A stretch of 64,000 bases of DNA, from assembly GCF_947493595.1 (NCBI RefSeq), contig NZ_CANLRL010000002.1:1-64000 (forward strand), read 5' to 3'. The notes beneath the pieces were generated by a model. The model did not search any database. It was not told where the DNA came from and saw only the letters and a program-made list of their open reading frames with translations. Of this stretch, positions 42,042 through 53,656 are shown piece after piece; the stretch's first letter is position 1, and each line of letters opens with the position of its first letter. This DNA comes from an uncultured Shimia sp. Lineage in GTDB: Bacteria; Pseudomonadota; Alphaproteobacteria; Rhodobacterales; Rhodobacteraceae. Position numbers and translations under genes: made by a program.

Positions 42042-43424
42042 ATGACTGACGACACATGGGGCACCATCCGACAAGACCTACTCAAAACTGTGGGTCAAAA
42101 TAACTTCAAAACCTGGATTGAGCCTGTCAATTTTTCAGAGCTGAAAGATGGCGTCGCCACCTTTCATGTGCCGACCAATTTTATCGGCAATTACGTGTCG
42201 CAAAATTATGGCGACCTGATTTTGCATCAGATGAACCAAAACGGCGCCGACGTGCAGCGCATGCAGTTCAAAGTGGCGACCAAGACTTCCGCCCACCGCC
42301 CCGCACCTGCGGCCAGCGTGAAAAAAGTCAGCGCCGCCGCCGCACCTGCCGTGGCCGCTGCGACAGAAAGCAATGATGCGGGCATGACCGGCGCGCCGCT
42401 GGATGCACGTTTCACCTTTGACAGCTTTGTTGTCGGCAAACCAAACGAGTTGGCGAATGCCGCCGCGCGCCGTGTGGGCGAAGGTGGCCCAGTGACCTTC
42501 AACCCGCTGTTTCTGTATGGCGGCGTGGGCCTTGGTAAAACCCACTTGATGCACGCCATTGCCTGGGAGCTTCAGGCGCAGCGCCCCGACCTGAATGTCT
42601 TGTATCTTTCTGCCGAACAATTCATGTACCGCTTTGTGCAAGCCCTGCGCGACCGCAAGATGATGGACTTCAAAGAGCTGTTCCGCTCCGTCGATGTGCT
42701 GATGGTGGACGACGTCCAATTCATCGCCGGCAAAGACAGCACTCAGGAAGAGTTCTTCCACACCTTCAACGCGCTGGTGGACCAAAACAAACAAATCATC
42801 ATTTCGGCCGACCGTGCGCCAGGCGAAATCAAAGATCTCGAAGACCGCATCAAGAGCCGTCTGCAATGTGGTCTGGTGGTAGACCTGCACCCAACCGATT
42901 ACGAACTGCGGCTTGGCATTCTACAAAACAAGGTAGACACTTACCGCGAGCAGTATCCTGAGCTGCAACTTCAGGATGGTGTGTTGGAATTCCTGGCTCA
43001 CCGCATCTCCACCAACGTGCGCGTGCTTGAAGGTGCGTTGACCCGCCTGTTTGCTTTCGCATCGCTGGTTGGGCGTGAAATCACCATGGAATTGACGCAG
43101 GACTGCCTGTCCGACGTGCTGCGCGCCTCTGAACGCAAAGTCTCCGTCGAAGAGATCCAGCGCAAGGTGGCAGAGCACTACAACATCCGCCTGTCTGACA
43201 TGATTGGCCCCAAGCGCGTGCGCACCTTTGCCCGTCCGCGTCAGGTCGCGATGTACCTCTGCAAACAGCTGACCTCACGGTCTTTGCCGGAAATCGGGCG
43301 CCGATTTGGCGGACGTGACCACACCACGGTCATGCATGGTGTGCGCCGCATTGAAGAGCTGCGTAATTCTGACGGGCAGATCGCCGAAGACCTCGAATTG
43401 CTGCGTCGCACCCTCGAAGCCTAA
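42042..43424 (+). CDS. dnaA: Chromosomal replication initiator DnaA
   Basis: AAA+ ATPase that binds DnaA boxes and opens the replication origin. 460 residues: N-terminal oligomerisation domain (1-80, DDTWGTIRQDLLKTVGQNNF), an Ala/Ser-rich linker (83-118), ATPase domain with Walker A GGVGLGKT (160-167) and Walker B VLMVDDVQF (219-227), and the C-terminal DNA-binding signature GRDHTTVMHGVRRI. I chose ATG 42042 (usual N-terminus, GGGGA just upstream); the frame stays open to a TTG at 41892 but that extension has no DnaA character. It is followed by a terminator and then dnaN. Confidence 0.97.
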   Translation: MTDDTWGTIRQDLLKTVGQNNFKTWIEPVNFSELKDGVATFHVPTNFIGNYVSQNYGDLILHQMNQNGADVQRMQFKVATKTSAHRPAPAASVKKVSAAAAPAVAAATESNDAGMTGAPLDARFTFDSFVVGKPNELANAAARRVGEGGPVTFNPLFLYGGVGLGKTHLMHAIAWELQAQRPDLNVLYLSAEQFMYRFVQALRDRKMMDFKELFRSVDVLMVDDVQFIAGKDSTQEEFFHTFNALVDQNKQIIISADRAPGEIKDLEDRIKSRLQCGLVVDLHPTDYELRLGILQNKVDTYREQYPELQLQDGVLEFLAHRISTNVRVLEGALTRLFAFASLVGREITMELTQDCLSDVLRASERKVSVEEIQRKVAEHYNIRLSDMIGPKRVRTFARPRQVAMYLCKQLTSRSLPEIGRRFGGRDHTTVMHGVRRIEELRNSDGQIAEDLELLRRTLEA

Positions 43425-43443
43425 GCTTTTTGACCGCAAACGT

Positions 43444-43487
43444 GACCAAAACGCCGCGTCCACTGGGCGCGGTGTTTTCTTTTGGTC
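43444..43487 (+). terminator. Intrinsic terminator after dnaA
   Basis: Stem CGCCGCG / CGCGGTG, extended by AAAA / TTTT, and a T-rich tail TTTTCTTTT. It separates dnaA from dnaN transcription. Confidence 0.8.
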
Positions 43488-43595
43488 GCTTGGCGCTTGA
43501 CGCTCCTTGCGACTTCACAGACAAACCTAGGAAAAGACTTGTACCGTGTGACCACCTCGATAAGGTGCCTGTCCCGGTAATCGGAGGTTGATGGG

Positions 43596-44714
43596 ATGAA
43601 AATCAGTATTGAACGCGCCGTGCTGCTGAAAGCAGTGAGCCAAGCGCAGTCTGTTGTGGAACGCCGCAACACCATTCCAATCCTTGCCAACGTGCTGATC
43701 GAAGCCGAAGGCGACACCGTGCAATTCCGCGCCACGGACCTGGACATCGAAGTGGTGGACAAAGCCAACGCCATGGTGGAACGCGCCGGTGCCACAACCG
43801 TAGCTGCCACCACCCTGCATGAGATTGTGCGCAAACTGCCAGATGGAGCCCTGGTCACCCTGACAGACGACAGCGCCGCTGGCCGCCTAACGGTGGAAGC
43901 CGGCCGCTCCAACTTCTCGCTGGCCACCCTGCCGCGTGAAGACTTCCCGGTGATGGCCTCCTCAGAATATTCGTCCAACTTCTCGGCGTCAGCACCCGCC
44001 CTGCGTCGCCTGTTTGACAAAGCCAAGTTTGCCATCTCCACCGAAGAGACCCGTTACTACCTGAATGGCGTCTACTTGCATGTGTCCGATGGCGAAGACG
44101 GCAAAGTGCTGCGCGCGGTGGCCACCGACGGACACCGTCTGGCGCGCATCGACACCGACCTGCCGGACAGTGCAACGGACATGCCCGGTGTGATTGTGCC
44201 GCGCAAAACCGTGGGCGAGCTGCGCAAATTGCTGGACGATGACGATATGGAAATCGCCGTGTCAGTCAGCGAAACCAAAGTGCGCTTTGCCACCCCCCAT
44301 ATCACCCTGACCTCCAAGGTGATCGACGGCACTTTCCCAGACTACACCCGGGTGATTCCACAGGGAAACACCCGTAAGCTGGAAGTGGACGCCTCTGAGT
44401 TTGCCAAAGCGGTGGACCGTGTGGCCACGGTTTCCTCGGAACGCTCTCGCGCAGTGAAATTGCAGCTGGATGAAGACCGTCTGGTGTTGTCGGTGAACTC
44501 ACCGGACAGCGGCGCTGCCGAAGAAGAGCTGGTTGTGGCTTACAACGACGAGCGCCTTGAAATTGGCTTTAACGCCAAATACCTGCTGGAAATCGCAAGC
44601 CAGGTGGACCGCGAAAACGCCGTGTTTATGTTCAACTCCGCTGGCGACCCGACCTTGATGCGTGAAGGTGGCGACACTTCCGCGGTCTACGTTGTCATGC
44701 CAATGCGGGTTTGA
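43596..44714 (+). CDS. dnaN: DNA polymerase III beta sliding clamp
   Basis: Ring-shaped processivity clamp for replication and repair polymerases. The 372 residues form three homologous domains, beginning MKISIERAVLLKAVSQAQSV and ending with the conserved YVVMPMRV. FSLATLPREDFPVMASSEY and GTFPDYTRVIPQ are typical clamp segments. The ATG 43596 follows an AGGTTGATGGG leader. Second gene of the dnaA-dnaN-recF-gyrB block. Confidence 0.97.
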   Translation: MKISIERAVLLKAVSQAQSVVERRNTIPILANVLIEAEGDTVQFRATDLDIEVVDKANAMVERAGATTVAATTLHEIVRKLPDGALVTLTDDSAAGRLTVEAGRSNFSLATLPREDFPVMASSEYSSNFSASAPALRRLFDKAKFAISTEETRYYLNGVYLHVSDGEDGKVLRAVATDGHRLARIDTDLPDSATDMPGVIVPRKTVGELRKLLDDDDMEIAVSVSETKVRFATPHITLTSKVIDGTFPDYTRVIPQGNTRKLEVDASEFAKAVDRVATVSSERSRAVKLQLDEDRLVLSVNSPDSGAAEEELVVAYNDERLEIGFNAKYLLEIASQVDRENAVFMFNSAGDPTLMREGGDTSAVYVVMPMRV

Positions 44715-44730
44715 TCCGCTGACGCGGATG

Positions 44731-44750
44731 CCTCCGGCGGGGATATTTGG
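44731..44750 (+). repeat. CCTCCGGCGGGGATATTTG repeat between dnaN and recF
   Basis: Nineteen bases identical, inverted, to 39628-39646. It holds a small CCGGCGG palindrome and the GGGATATTT core shared with 4024-4032. It overlaps the region of candidate recF start codons. Confidence 0.75.
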
Positions 44751-44770
44751 TGAAAGTGAATGCCGGGCCC

Positions 44771-45877
44771 GTGTCTGAGCTGTTTCTGAAATCCCTGAGC
44801 CTGTCTCATTTTCGATCCCACAAAAAGGGCGCGCTCACCTGTGATGCGCGTCCTGTGGCCTTGTTTGGCCCCAATGGCGCGGGCAAGACCAACATCCTTG
44901 AGGCGGTGTCGCTGCTTTCACCGGGCCGTGGCATTCGCCGCGCCAGTGCCGAAGAGATGACCCGCCGACCGGAAGCCATTGGCTGGAAACTCTCCGGGCT
45001 CCTGCAAGCGACCAATCAAACCTACGAAATTGATGTGCGGTCAGAAAACGGTGCCGCGCGACAGGTGCAGATCGACAGCAAAGCTGCGCCACAGACCCAG
45101 CTGGGACGGATTTGCCGGGTGTTGTGGCTGATCCCCGCAATGGACCGTCTGTGGATCGAAGGCGCGGAGGGGCGACGGCGGTTTCTCGACCGCATGACGC
45201 TCAGCTTCTATCCGGAACATGCCGAGGCCAGCCTTGCCTATGAAAAGGCAATGCGGGAGCGCAATCGGCTGTTGAAAGAACAGATCAGCGATGCCCATTG
45301 GTATGTCGCGCTGGAACGCCAAATGGCGGAAGCGGGCGCGCGGCTGCATCAGGCACGCGAAGCCAGCGTCGAACGGCTGCTGGATGCCCAGGCGGCGGCG
45401 CAAACCGCATTTCCGGTGGCTGAACTGGAGTTGATCCAATCAGACGGCGCGATGCCGCGGACCGAGGCTGATCTGTTGGAGGCGCTGGCCGAGAGCCGGT
45501 TCCGAGACATTGCCGCCGGACGCACTCTGGTGGGACCACATCGCACCGACATGATTGGCACCTACCGCGAGAAGGGCGTGCCCGCCAAAGACTGCTCCAC
45601 CGGGGAGCAAAAGGCGCTGTTGGTATCGCTGATTTTGGCCAACGCCCGCGCTCTCAAAGACGACATTGGTGCCGCCCCCATCCTGCTGCTGGATGAGGTT
45701 GCCGCGCATCTTGATCCAGGCCGACGTGCGGCGCTCTATGACGAGATCTGCGCCCTTGGGGCACAGGCCTGGATGACCGGCACAGAGGCCGGGCTGTTTG
45801 ACGCGCTTGGGGATCGCGCACAATATGTGGAAGTGACCGATGAGGCCGGGATTTCCAACCTGTCCTCAAAGGCTTAA
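44771..45877 (+). CDS. recF: DNA replication and repair protein RecF
   Basis: SMC-like ATPase that helps load RecA at gaps. Walker A FGPNGAGKTN at about 32-41, signature CSTGEQKALLVSLILANA, Walker B ILLLDEVAAHLD. I use GTG 44771 (start MSELFLKSLSLSHFRSHK) to give 368 residues, as in relatives; TTG 44747 and GTG 44750 or 44756 lie upstream but fall in or next to an intergenic repeat. There is no good ribosome site for any of them. Third gene of the block. Confidence 0.94.
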   Translation: MSELFLKSLSLSHFRSHKKGALTCDARPVALFGPNGAGKTNILEAVSLLSPGRGIRRASAEEMTRRPEAIGWKLSGLLQATNQTYEIDVRSENGAARQVQIDSKAAPQTQLGRICRVLWLIPAMDRLWIEGAEGRRRFLDRMTLSFYPEHAEASLAYEKAMRERNRLLKEQISDAHWYVALERQMAEAGARLHQAREASVERLLDAQAAAQTAFPVAELELIQSDGAMPRTEADLLEALAESRFRDIAAGRTLVGPHRTDMIGTYREKGVPAKDCSTGEQKALLVSLILANARALKDDIGAAPILLLDEVAAHLDPGRRAALYDEICALGAQAWMTGTEAGLFDALGDRAQYVEVTDEAGISNLSSKA

Positions 45878-45904
45878 CTCAACCTGATCGTTTCACAAAA
45901 ATCC

Positions 45905-45944
45905 TTGTCATTTGCGTGACAACCGCCCCCAAACCCGATATAAA
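45905..45944 (+). promoter_or_regulatory. Probable gyrB promoter with overlapping inverted repeat
   Basis: A -35 GTGACA (45916-45921), 17-base spacer and -10 TATAAA (45939-45944) fit a housekeeping sigma promoter. A perfect inverted repeat TTGTCA-N6-TGACAA (45905-45922) overlaps the -35, so a repressor may bind there. Confidence 0.6.
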
Positions 45945-45956
45945 ATTCGCAAATGA

Positions 45957-48389
<2,433 letters not shown>

Positions 48390-48405
48390 GTTGGCACGCA
48401 AACAG

Positions 48406-48445
48406 AAAAAGGCTGGCACTCTGTAATGAGCGCCAGCCTTTTTTC
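48406..48445. terminator. Bidirectional terminator between gyrB and lipoprotein gene
   Basis: Stem AAAAAGGCTGGC / GCCAGCCTTTTT with an inner CTC / GAG pair and T-runs on both strands. It serves convergent gyrB and the small lipoprotein gene. Confidence 0.9.
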
Positions 48446-48470
48446 TATCTCTCGTCTGCTTCAGACGCGC

Positions 48471-48698
48471 TTAGCAGCCTGCCGCGTTGTTTGCGACTGC
48501 ACCACCAGCCACAGCGCCACCGGCTGTCAGGATATCTTTACCCGAGCCGCCGCCCAGCTGGTTGCCCAAGGCACCCCCAACCACGGCACCAACCACGGTT
48601 GCGCCCGCGCAGCCAACATCTTTCTCCGTCACACCACCCGCGCAAGCGGACAGAACAGCCAGACTACCAACCATCGCCGGGATCAAAATAAGTTTCAT
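48471..48698 (-). CDS. Small glycine-zipper lipoprotein
   Basis: A 75-residue exported lipoprotein: signal sequence ending in lipobox LSAC with acylated Cys19, then a glycine-zipper segment (GATVVGAVVGGALGNQLGGG) and a second Gly/Ala-rich hydrophobic stretch. It resembles OsmB-like or glycine-zipper envelope proteins. It has three further cysteines or ends (VGCAG and terminal AGC). The role is probably envelope structure or stress; unproved. Single-gene unit. Confidence 0.8.
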   Translation of the reverse strand: MKLILIPAMVGSLAVLSACAGGVTEKDVGCAGATVVGAVVGGALGNQLGGGSGKDILTAGGAVAGGAVANNAAGC

Positions 48699-48809
48699 GA
48701 AAGCACCTCATTCGTTTTTTGTTTTCCCAGCTAATATGGAGGTAAATTTCGCCGATTTCAAAGCAGCACAGGCGAAAAAGCGCCTGACCTTGCATTGACT
48801 GGCCGCTGT

Positions 48810-49721
48810 CTAGGCAATCCGCTCCGCCACATCTGCCAAAACCCGCCGAAATAGGGACTCCGCCGCAGAAAACTGCCCCTCTGTGCGCGTCATCAACCCC
48901 ACCGGGCCTTTGGTCAGGGATGTGTCAAACGGCAGCCGCACCAGTGCCCCGCTTTCCAGCTCTTTGGCCACCACCCCATTGGAGATGATCCAGACCGCGT
49001 CATTGGAGAGCGCATAGTTCCGTCCAAAGGCACCCGACACACTTTCCACTTTGGTCGCGATCTCTCCGACACCTTGTGCCACCAAAGCACGCTCCACCAG
49101 TGGGCGGATGGCCGAAGCTTCTGGCGGGAAAATCACCGGCCAGTCGCCAAGATGGTGGATGTTGGGCTGGTCGAGCAGCGGATGCCCTTTGCGCACCACA
49201 AACTCGACATGCTCGTCATAAAGCTGCGTGAAGGCAATACCTTTCATCACATCTGGCGCTCCCATGCGCCCGATCACCACGTCGAGCCGCCCTTGGCGCA
49301 ACTCCTCGATCAAATAGCCATGTGGTCCATCATGAATATGCAACGTCACATCCGGTGCCAGCTCGGTAAAAGCTTGCACCACCTCCGGCATCAACCGCGC
49401 CGCCACACTTGGCAAGGCCCCAACCGCCAGGCTGACTTTACCCGTATTTGCCATTTGCGCCACGCCATTCAGCCCCTGTTGCAAAGCCGCCAGACTCATC
49501 TGGGCAAAGTGCAAAAACACTTCACCCTGTTTGGTCAGGCTGACCCCGCCGCGATTGCGCACCAGCAGATCCGACCCGACAACCTCCTCAAGCTCCTTCA
49601 GTGTTTTGGAAATCGCCGGTTGTGTCAGATGCAGATGCTGCGCCGCTGACTTCAGACTGCTGTGCCGGACAATCTCGGCAAAGCACTGGATGTGACGGAA
49701 TTTGATGCGCCGATCGATCAT
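48810..49721 (-). CDS. pcaQ: LysR-family activator PcaQ of protocatechuate genes
   Basis: A 303-residue LysR regulator. DNA-binding domain at 5-64 (CFAEIVRHSSLKSAAQHLHL, then TQPAISKTLKELEE), coinducer domain from about 93 (VSLAVGALPSVAARLMPEVV), typical of the PcaQ/GbpR group. Family members are activated by carboxymuconate or related intermediates. It is divergent from pobA-pca, with a TAGTTG-N14-CAACTA repeat next to its start codon, as expected for autoregulation plus activation of the divergent operon. Confidence 0.9.
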   Translation of the reverse strand: MIDRRIKFRHIQCFAEIVRHSSLKSAAQHLHLTQPAISKTLKELEEVVGSDLLVRNRGGVSLTKQGEVFLHFAQMSLAALQQGLNGVAQMANTGKVSLAVGALPSVAARLMPEVVQAFTELAPDVTLHIHDGPHGYLIEELRQGRLDVVIGRMGAPDVMKGIAFTQLYDEHVEFVVRKGHPLLDQPNIHHLGDWPVIFPPEASAIRPLVERALVAQGVGEIATKVESVSGAFGRNYALSNDAVWIISNGVVAKELESGALVRLPFDTSLTKGPVGLMTRTEGQFSAAESLFRRVLADVAERIA

Positions 49722-49746
49722 AGTTGATGCCCATTTTTAGCAACTA
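49721..49746. promoter_or_regulatory. LysR-type inverted repeat TAGTTG-N14-CAACTA
   Basis: Perfect 6-bp arms 14 bases apart in the 90-base pcaQ-pobA intergenic region, touching the pcaQ start codon. The likely PcaQ site, inferred from position. Confidence 0.5.
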
Positions 49747-49811
49747 AATCCAACAAACGCTCATTTTACTTTTCACTTTTACAAAGTCAAACTGCCAACA
49801 GGAGGAACCTC

Positions 49812-50981
49812 ATGCGCACTCAGGTTTGCATAATCGGCGGCGGGCCGTCGGGACTTTTGTTGTCACAACTGCTGCACCGCAAGGGCATCGACAGCATCGT
49901 ACTTGAGCGAAAGACGCGCGACTACGTGCTCGGCCGAATCCGCGCAGGCATATTGGAAACCGGCTTTGTCGACTTGATGCGCGAGGCCGGTGTTGGCGCA
50001 CGCATGGATGCCGAAGGCTTTACGCACAACGGCACGGTGATTGCCTATGGCGAAGAAGAGTTTAGTATCTCCTTTCACGCACACACCGGCAAAGACGTTA
50101 TGGTCTACGGCCAGACCGAACTGACCCGCGATCTCTATGACGCGCGCGAAGCCGAGGGCGGCAATCTGGTGTTCAATGTCGAGGATGTGGTGATCCACGA
50201 CGCCAAAAGTGACGCGCCTTATGTGATCTATCATGTGGACGGCACCGCACACCGGATCGACTGTGACTACATCGCTGGCTGTGATGGCTTCCACGGCGTC
50301 AGTCGCCAGACCATTCCCACGTCCGTGCGCCGTGAATATGAAAAGGTGTATCCCTTTGGCTGGCTTGGCGTGCTGTCCGAAACGCCCCCCGTGCATGACG
50401 AATTGATCTACAGCTGGTCAGAGCGCGGCTTTGCCCTCTGCTCCATGCGCAACGCCAACCTCAGCCGCTACTACATCCAATGCGCGCTGAGCGACTCGCC
50501 CGACGATTGGAGCGACAGCGCTTTCTGGAGCGAACTCAAACGCCGCATTCCGAGCCGCCACGCAGAGGCCCTGGTGACCGGCCCATCCATTGAGAAATCT
50601 ATCGCGCCGCTGCGCAGCTTTGTGACCGAACCGATGCGCTGGGGCCGTTTGTTTCTTTGTGGTGATGCGGCCCATATCGTGCCGCCCACCGGCGCGAAGG
50701 GTCTGAACACCGCTGCCTCTGACATCTATTACCTCTACCACGGCCTCGTGCAGGTCTATCAGGACAAGGACACCGCTGGCATCGACGCCTATTCCGAAAA
50801 GGCGCTGGCACGCATCTGGAAGGCCGAGCGGTTCAGCTGGTCCACCACCAATCTGCTGCACCGCTATCCGGATCAGTCCGAGTTTGATCTGAAGATGCAA
50901 CGCGCCGAGATCGACTTCCTGCGCAGCAACGACGCCGCGCAAAAAGTGTTTGCCCAAAACTATGTGGGCCTGCCCTACTGA
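49812..50981 (+). CDS. pobA: 4-Hydroxybenzoate 3-monooxygenase
   Basis: FAD enzyme that converts 4-hydroxybenzoate to protocatechuate with NADPH and O2. 389 residues: GGGPSG dinucleotide fold at 9-14, LERKTRDYVLGRIRAGILE, the DG motif IAGCDGFHGVSR, and the late FAD motif CGDAAHIVPPTGAKGLNTA. Length and motifs fit PobA closely. Strong ribosome site AGGAGG before ATG 49812. First gene of the six-gene catabolic operon, so 4-hydroxybenzoate and protocatechuate are handled together. Confidence 0.96.
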   Translation: MRTQVCIIGGGPSGLLLSQLLHRKGIDSIVLERKTRDYVLGRIRAGILETGFVDLMREAGVGARMDAEGFTHNGTVIAYGEEEFSISFHAHTGKDVMVYGQTELTRDLYDAREAEGGNLVFNVEDVVIHDAKSDAPYVIYHVDGTAHRIDCDYIAGCDGFHGVSRQTIPTSVRREYEKVYPFGWLGVLSETPPVHDELIYSWSERGFALCSMRNANLSRYYIQCALSDSPDDWSDSAFWSELKRRIPSRHAEALVTGPSIEKSIAPLRSFVTEPMRWGRLFLCGDAAHIVPPTGAKGLNTAASDIYYLYHGLVQVYQDKDTAGIDAYSEKALARIWKAERFSWSTTNLLHRYPDQSEFDLKMQRAEIDFLRSNDAAQKVFAQNYVGLPY

Positions 50982-51005
50982 TGGGCCAGACAAAGGAGAC
51001 ACACT

Positions 51006-51377
51006 ATGTCTGACAAATTCGCCACCGGCATGGAGGTCCGCCGCAAGGTTTTGGGTGACGCCCATGTCGATCGGGCAGAGGCCAACAAAACCGCGCTGGA
51101 CGCGCCATTCCAAACCCTCATCACCGAAGGTGCCTGGGGCACGGTTTGGGCCAGTGACGCCATCAGCCTGCGGGAACGCTCCATGCTGACCCTGGCCTTG
51201 CTCGCGGCCACTGGCAACTTTGACGAAATCCCGATGCACATCCGCGCCACCGCCAACACCGGGGCCAGTCAGGAAGACGTGATGGAAGTGTTTCAGCACG
51301 TCGCGATTTACTGTGGTGTGCCCAAAGCCAACCACGCCATCAAACTGGCAAAACAGACCTTTGCAGAGATGGGCTGA
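51006..51377 (+). CDS. pcaC: 4-Carboxymuconolactone decarboxylase
   Basis: Decarboxylates gamma-carboxymuconolactone to the enol-lactone in the protocatechuate branch. A 123-residue AhpD-fold protein with RRKVLGDAHVDRAE, TEGAWGTVWA and AIYCGVPKANHAI. Starts 24 bases after pobA with AAAGGAG before the ATG. Single-domain PcaC, not the PcaL fusion with PcaD. Confidence 0.95.
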   Translation: MSDKFATGMEVRRKVLGDAHVDRAEANKTALDAPFQTLITEGAWGTVWASDAISLRERSMLTLALLAATGNFDEIPMHIRATANTGASQEDVMEVFQHVAIYCGVPKANHAIKLAKQTFAEMG

Positions 51378-52142
<765 letters not shown>

Positions 52143-52144
52143 GC

Positions 52145-52765
52145 ATGGTGCAGAAGCTCGACTACCTCAAAGAAACCCCCTCCCAAACGGCTGGGCCATA
52201 CGTGCACATTGGCCTCGCCCCCGGCGCGGCGGGGTTTGACATCTACGCGCGCGAACTTGGCTGGGACATCGCCGGCCCCAACGCCAAAGGTGAGCGTATT
52301 CGCATCGAAGGTCTGGTGATCGACGGCACCGGCAGTCCGGTAAAAGACGTGATGCTGGAGACTTGGCAGGCCAATGCCGAGGGCATTTACCCACATCCAG
52401 AACAGGCGGGCGAGACCGAAGAAGGCTTCAAAGGCTGGGGCCGCGTGATCACCGATTTTGACACCGGCGAATGGGGTTTTGACACCATCAAACCGGGGCC
52501 GGTCATGGGCCGCAACGGACAACTGATGGCGCCACATATTTCGCTCTGGATTGTGGCACGCGGCATCAATGTGGGCCTGAACACACGGCTCTATTTTGAT
52601 GACGAGGCGGAGGCCAACGCCACTGACCCTGTGCTCAACGTCATCGAATGGGAAAACCGCCGCGCCACATTGATTGCCAAACGTGAGATGCGCGACGGCT
52701 CCCCCGATTACCGATTTGACATCACGCTTCAGGGCGACAATGAAACCGTCTTCTTTGACATCTGA
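52145..52765 (+). CDS. pcaG: Protocatechuate 3,4-dioxygenase alpha subunit
   Basis: Partner subunit of PcaH, 206 residues, same beta fold without the iron ligands (PSQTAGPYVHIGLAPG, ETWQANAEGIY, APHISLWIVARGIN). The ATG at 52145 lies 2 bases after the pcaH stop, with GGAGG inside the end of pcaH. Translation of the two subunits is probably coupled. Confidence 0.95.
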   Translation: MVQKLDYLKETPSQTAGPYVHIGLAPGAAGFDIYARELGWDIAGPNAKGERIRIEGLVIDGTGSPVKDVMLETWQANAEGIYPHPEQAGETEEGFKGWGRVITDFDTGEWGFDTIKPGPVMGRNGQLMAPHISLWIVARGINVGLNTRLYFDDEAEANATDPVLNVIEWENRRATLIAKREMRDGSPDYRFDITLQGDNETVFFDI

Positions 52766-52810
52766 CTTTCGCCCGCGTTTTTTGAACGTGGCCATTCAAA
52801 CGAGATCACC

Positions 52811-53644
52811 ATGAGCAAACCCTGCATCCTGTGCTGCGCCATCACTGGCTCCGTGCCCACCAAAGCGGACAATCCTGCTGTGCCGACAACGGTCACTGAG
52901 CAGATCGAAAGCAGCCACGCCGCCGTGGAGGCAGGCGCGTCGATCATCCACGCCCATGTGCGCAACGACGATGAAACGCCGTCCAGCGATCCGGAGAGGT
53001 TTGCCCTGCTCAAAGAAGGGCTGGAAAAACACTGCCCCGGCGTGATCATCCAATTCTCCACCGGCGGACGCTCTGGAGCAGGTCAGGCGCGTGGCGGCAT
53101 GTTGCCTTTGCGCCCGGATATGGCATCGCTCTCTGTCGGCTCCAACAACTTCCCCACGCGGGTCTATGAAAACCCGCCGGAGCTGATCTCCTGGCTCTCC
53201 AGCGAGATGCAGACGTATGAAATCACACCAGAAATCGAGGCTTTTGACCTGAGCCATATCCTGCAAGCCATCCGTCATCATGAGACGGGCACGCTCTATG
53301 GCCAACTCTACGTGCAGTTTGTCATGGGTGTGAAAAACGCCATGCCGGTGGATCGCGAAGTGTTTGAGTTCTACGTGAAGATCATGCAGGAACGTGCGCC
53401 CAATGCCGAATGGTGTGCGGCGGGCATTGGCGCGGCGCAAATCACCGTAAACGAATGGGCGATTGCCGCAGGTGGCCACACCCGGGCCGGATTGGAAGAC
53501 AACGTACGTCTGGACCGCAACACGCTGGCACCCTCCAACGCCGCCCTGATCGCACGCGCCGCAGAACTGTGCGAGAAATACGAGCGGCCCGTCGCCACGC
53601 CAGCGCAAGCGCGTGAAATCCTTGGCCTGCGTGCCGTAACCTGA
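52811..53644 (+). CDS. Beta-keto acid cleavage enzyme (BKACE, DUF849 family)
   Basis: Zn-dependent TIM-barrel enzyme of the family that condenses a beta-keto acid with acetyl-CoA and splits it to acetoacetate and a CoA ester. 277 residues. Zn ligands in IIHAHVR (His47, His49), TGGRSGAGQARGGML, VGSNNFPTRVYENPPE, and the C-terminal GGHTRAGLEDNV with the conserved Glu. Within a pca operon the natural substrate is probably 3-oxoadipate, giving succinyl-CoA plus acetoacetate and bypassing PcaIJ and PcaF. This is inference from family chemistry and context. No strong ribosome site precedes ATG 52811. Confidence 0.88.
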   Translation: MSKPCILCCAITGSVPTKADNPAVPTTVTEQIESSHAAVEAGASIIHAHVRNDDETPSSDPERFALLKEGLEKHCPGVIIQFSTGGRSGAGQARGGMLPLRPDMASLSVGSNNFPTRVYENPPELISWLSSEMQTYEITPEIEAFDLSHILQAIRHHETGTLYGQLYVQFVMGVKNAMPVDREVFEFYVKIMQERAPNAEWCAAGIGAAQITVNEWAIAAGGHTRAGLEDNVRLDRNTLAPSNAALIARAAELCEKYERPVATPAQAREILGLRAVT

Positions 53645-53656
53645 TCGGTCCCTGTC

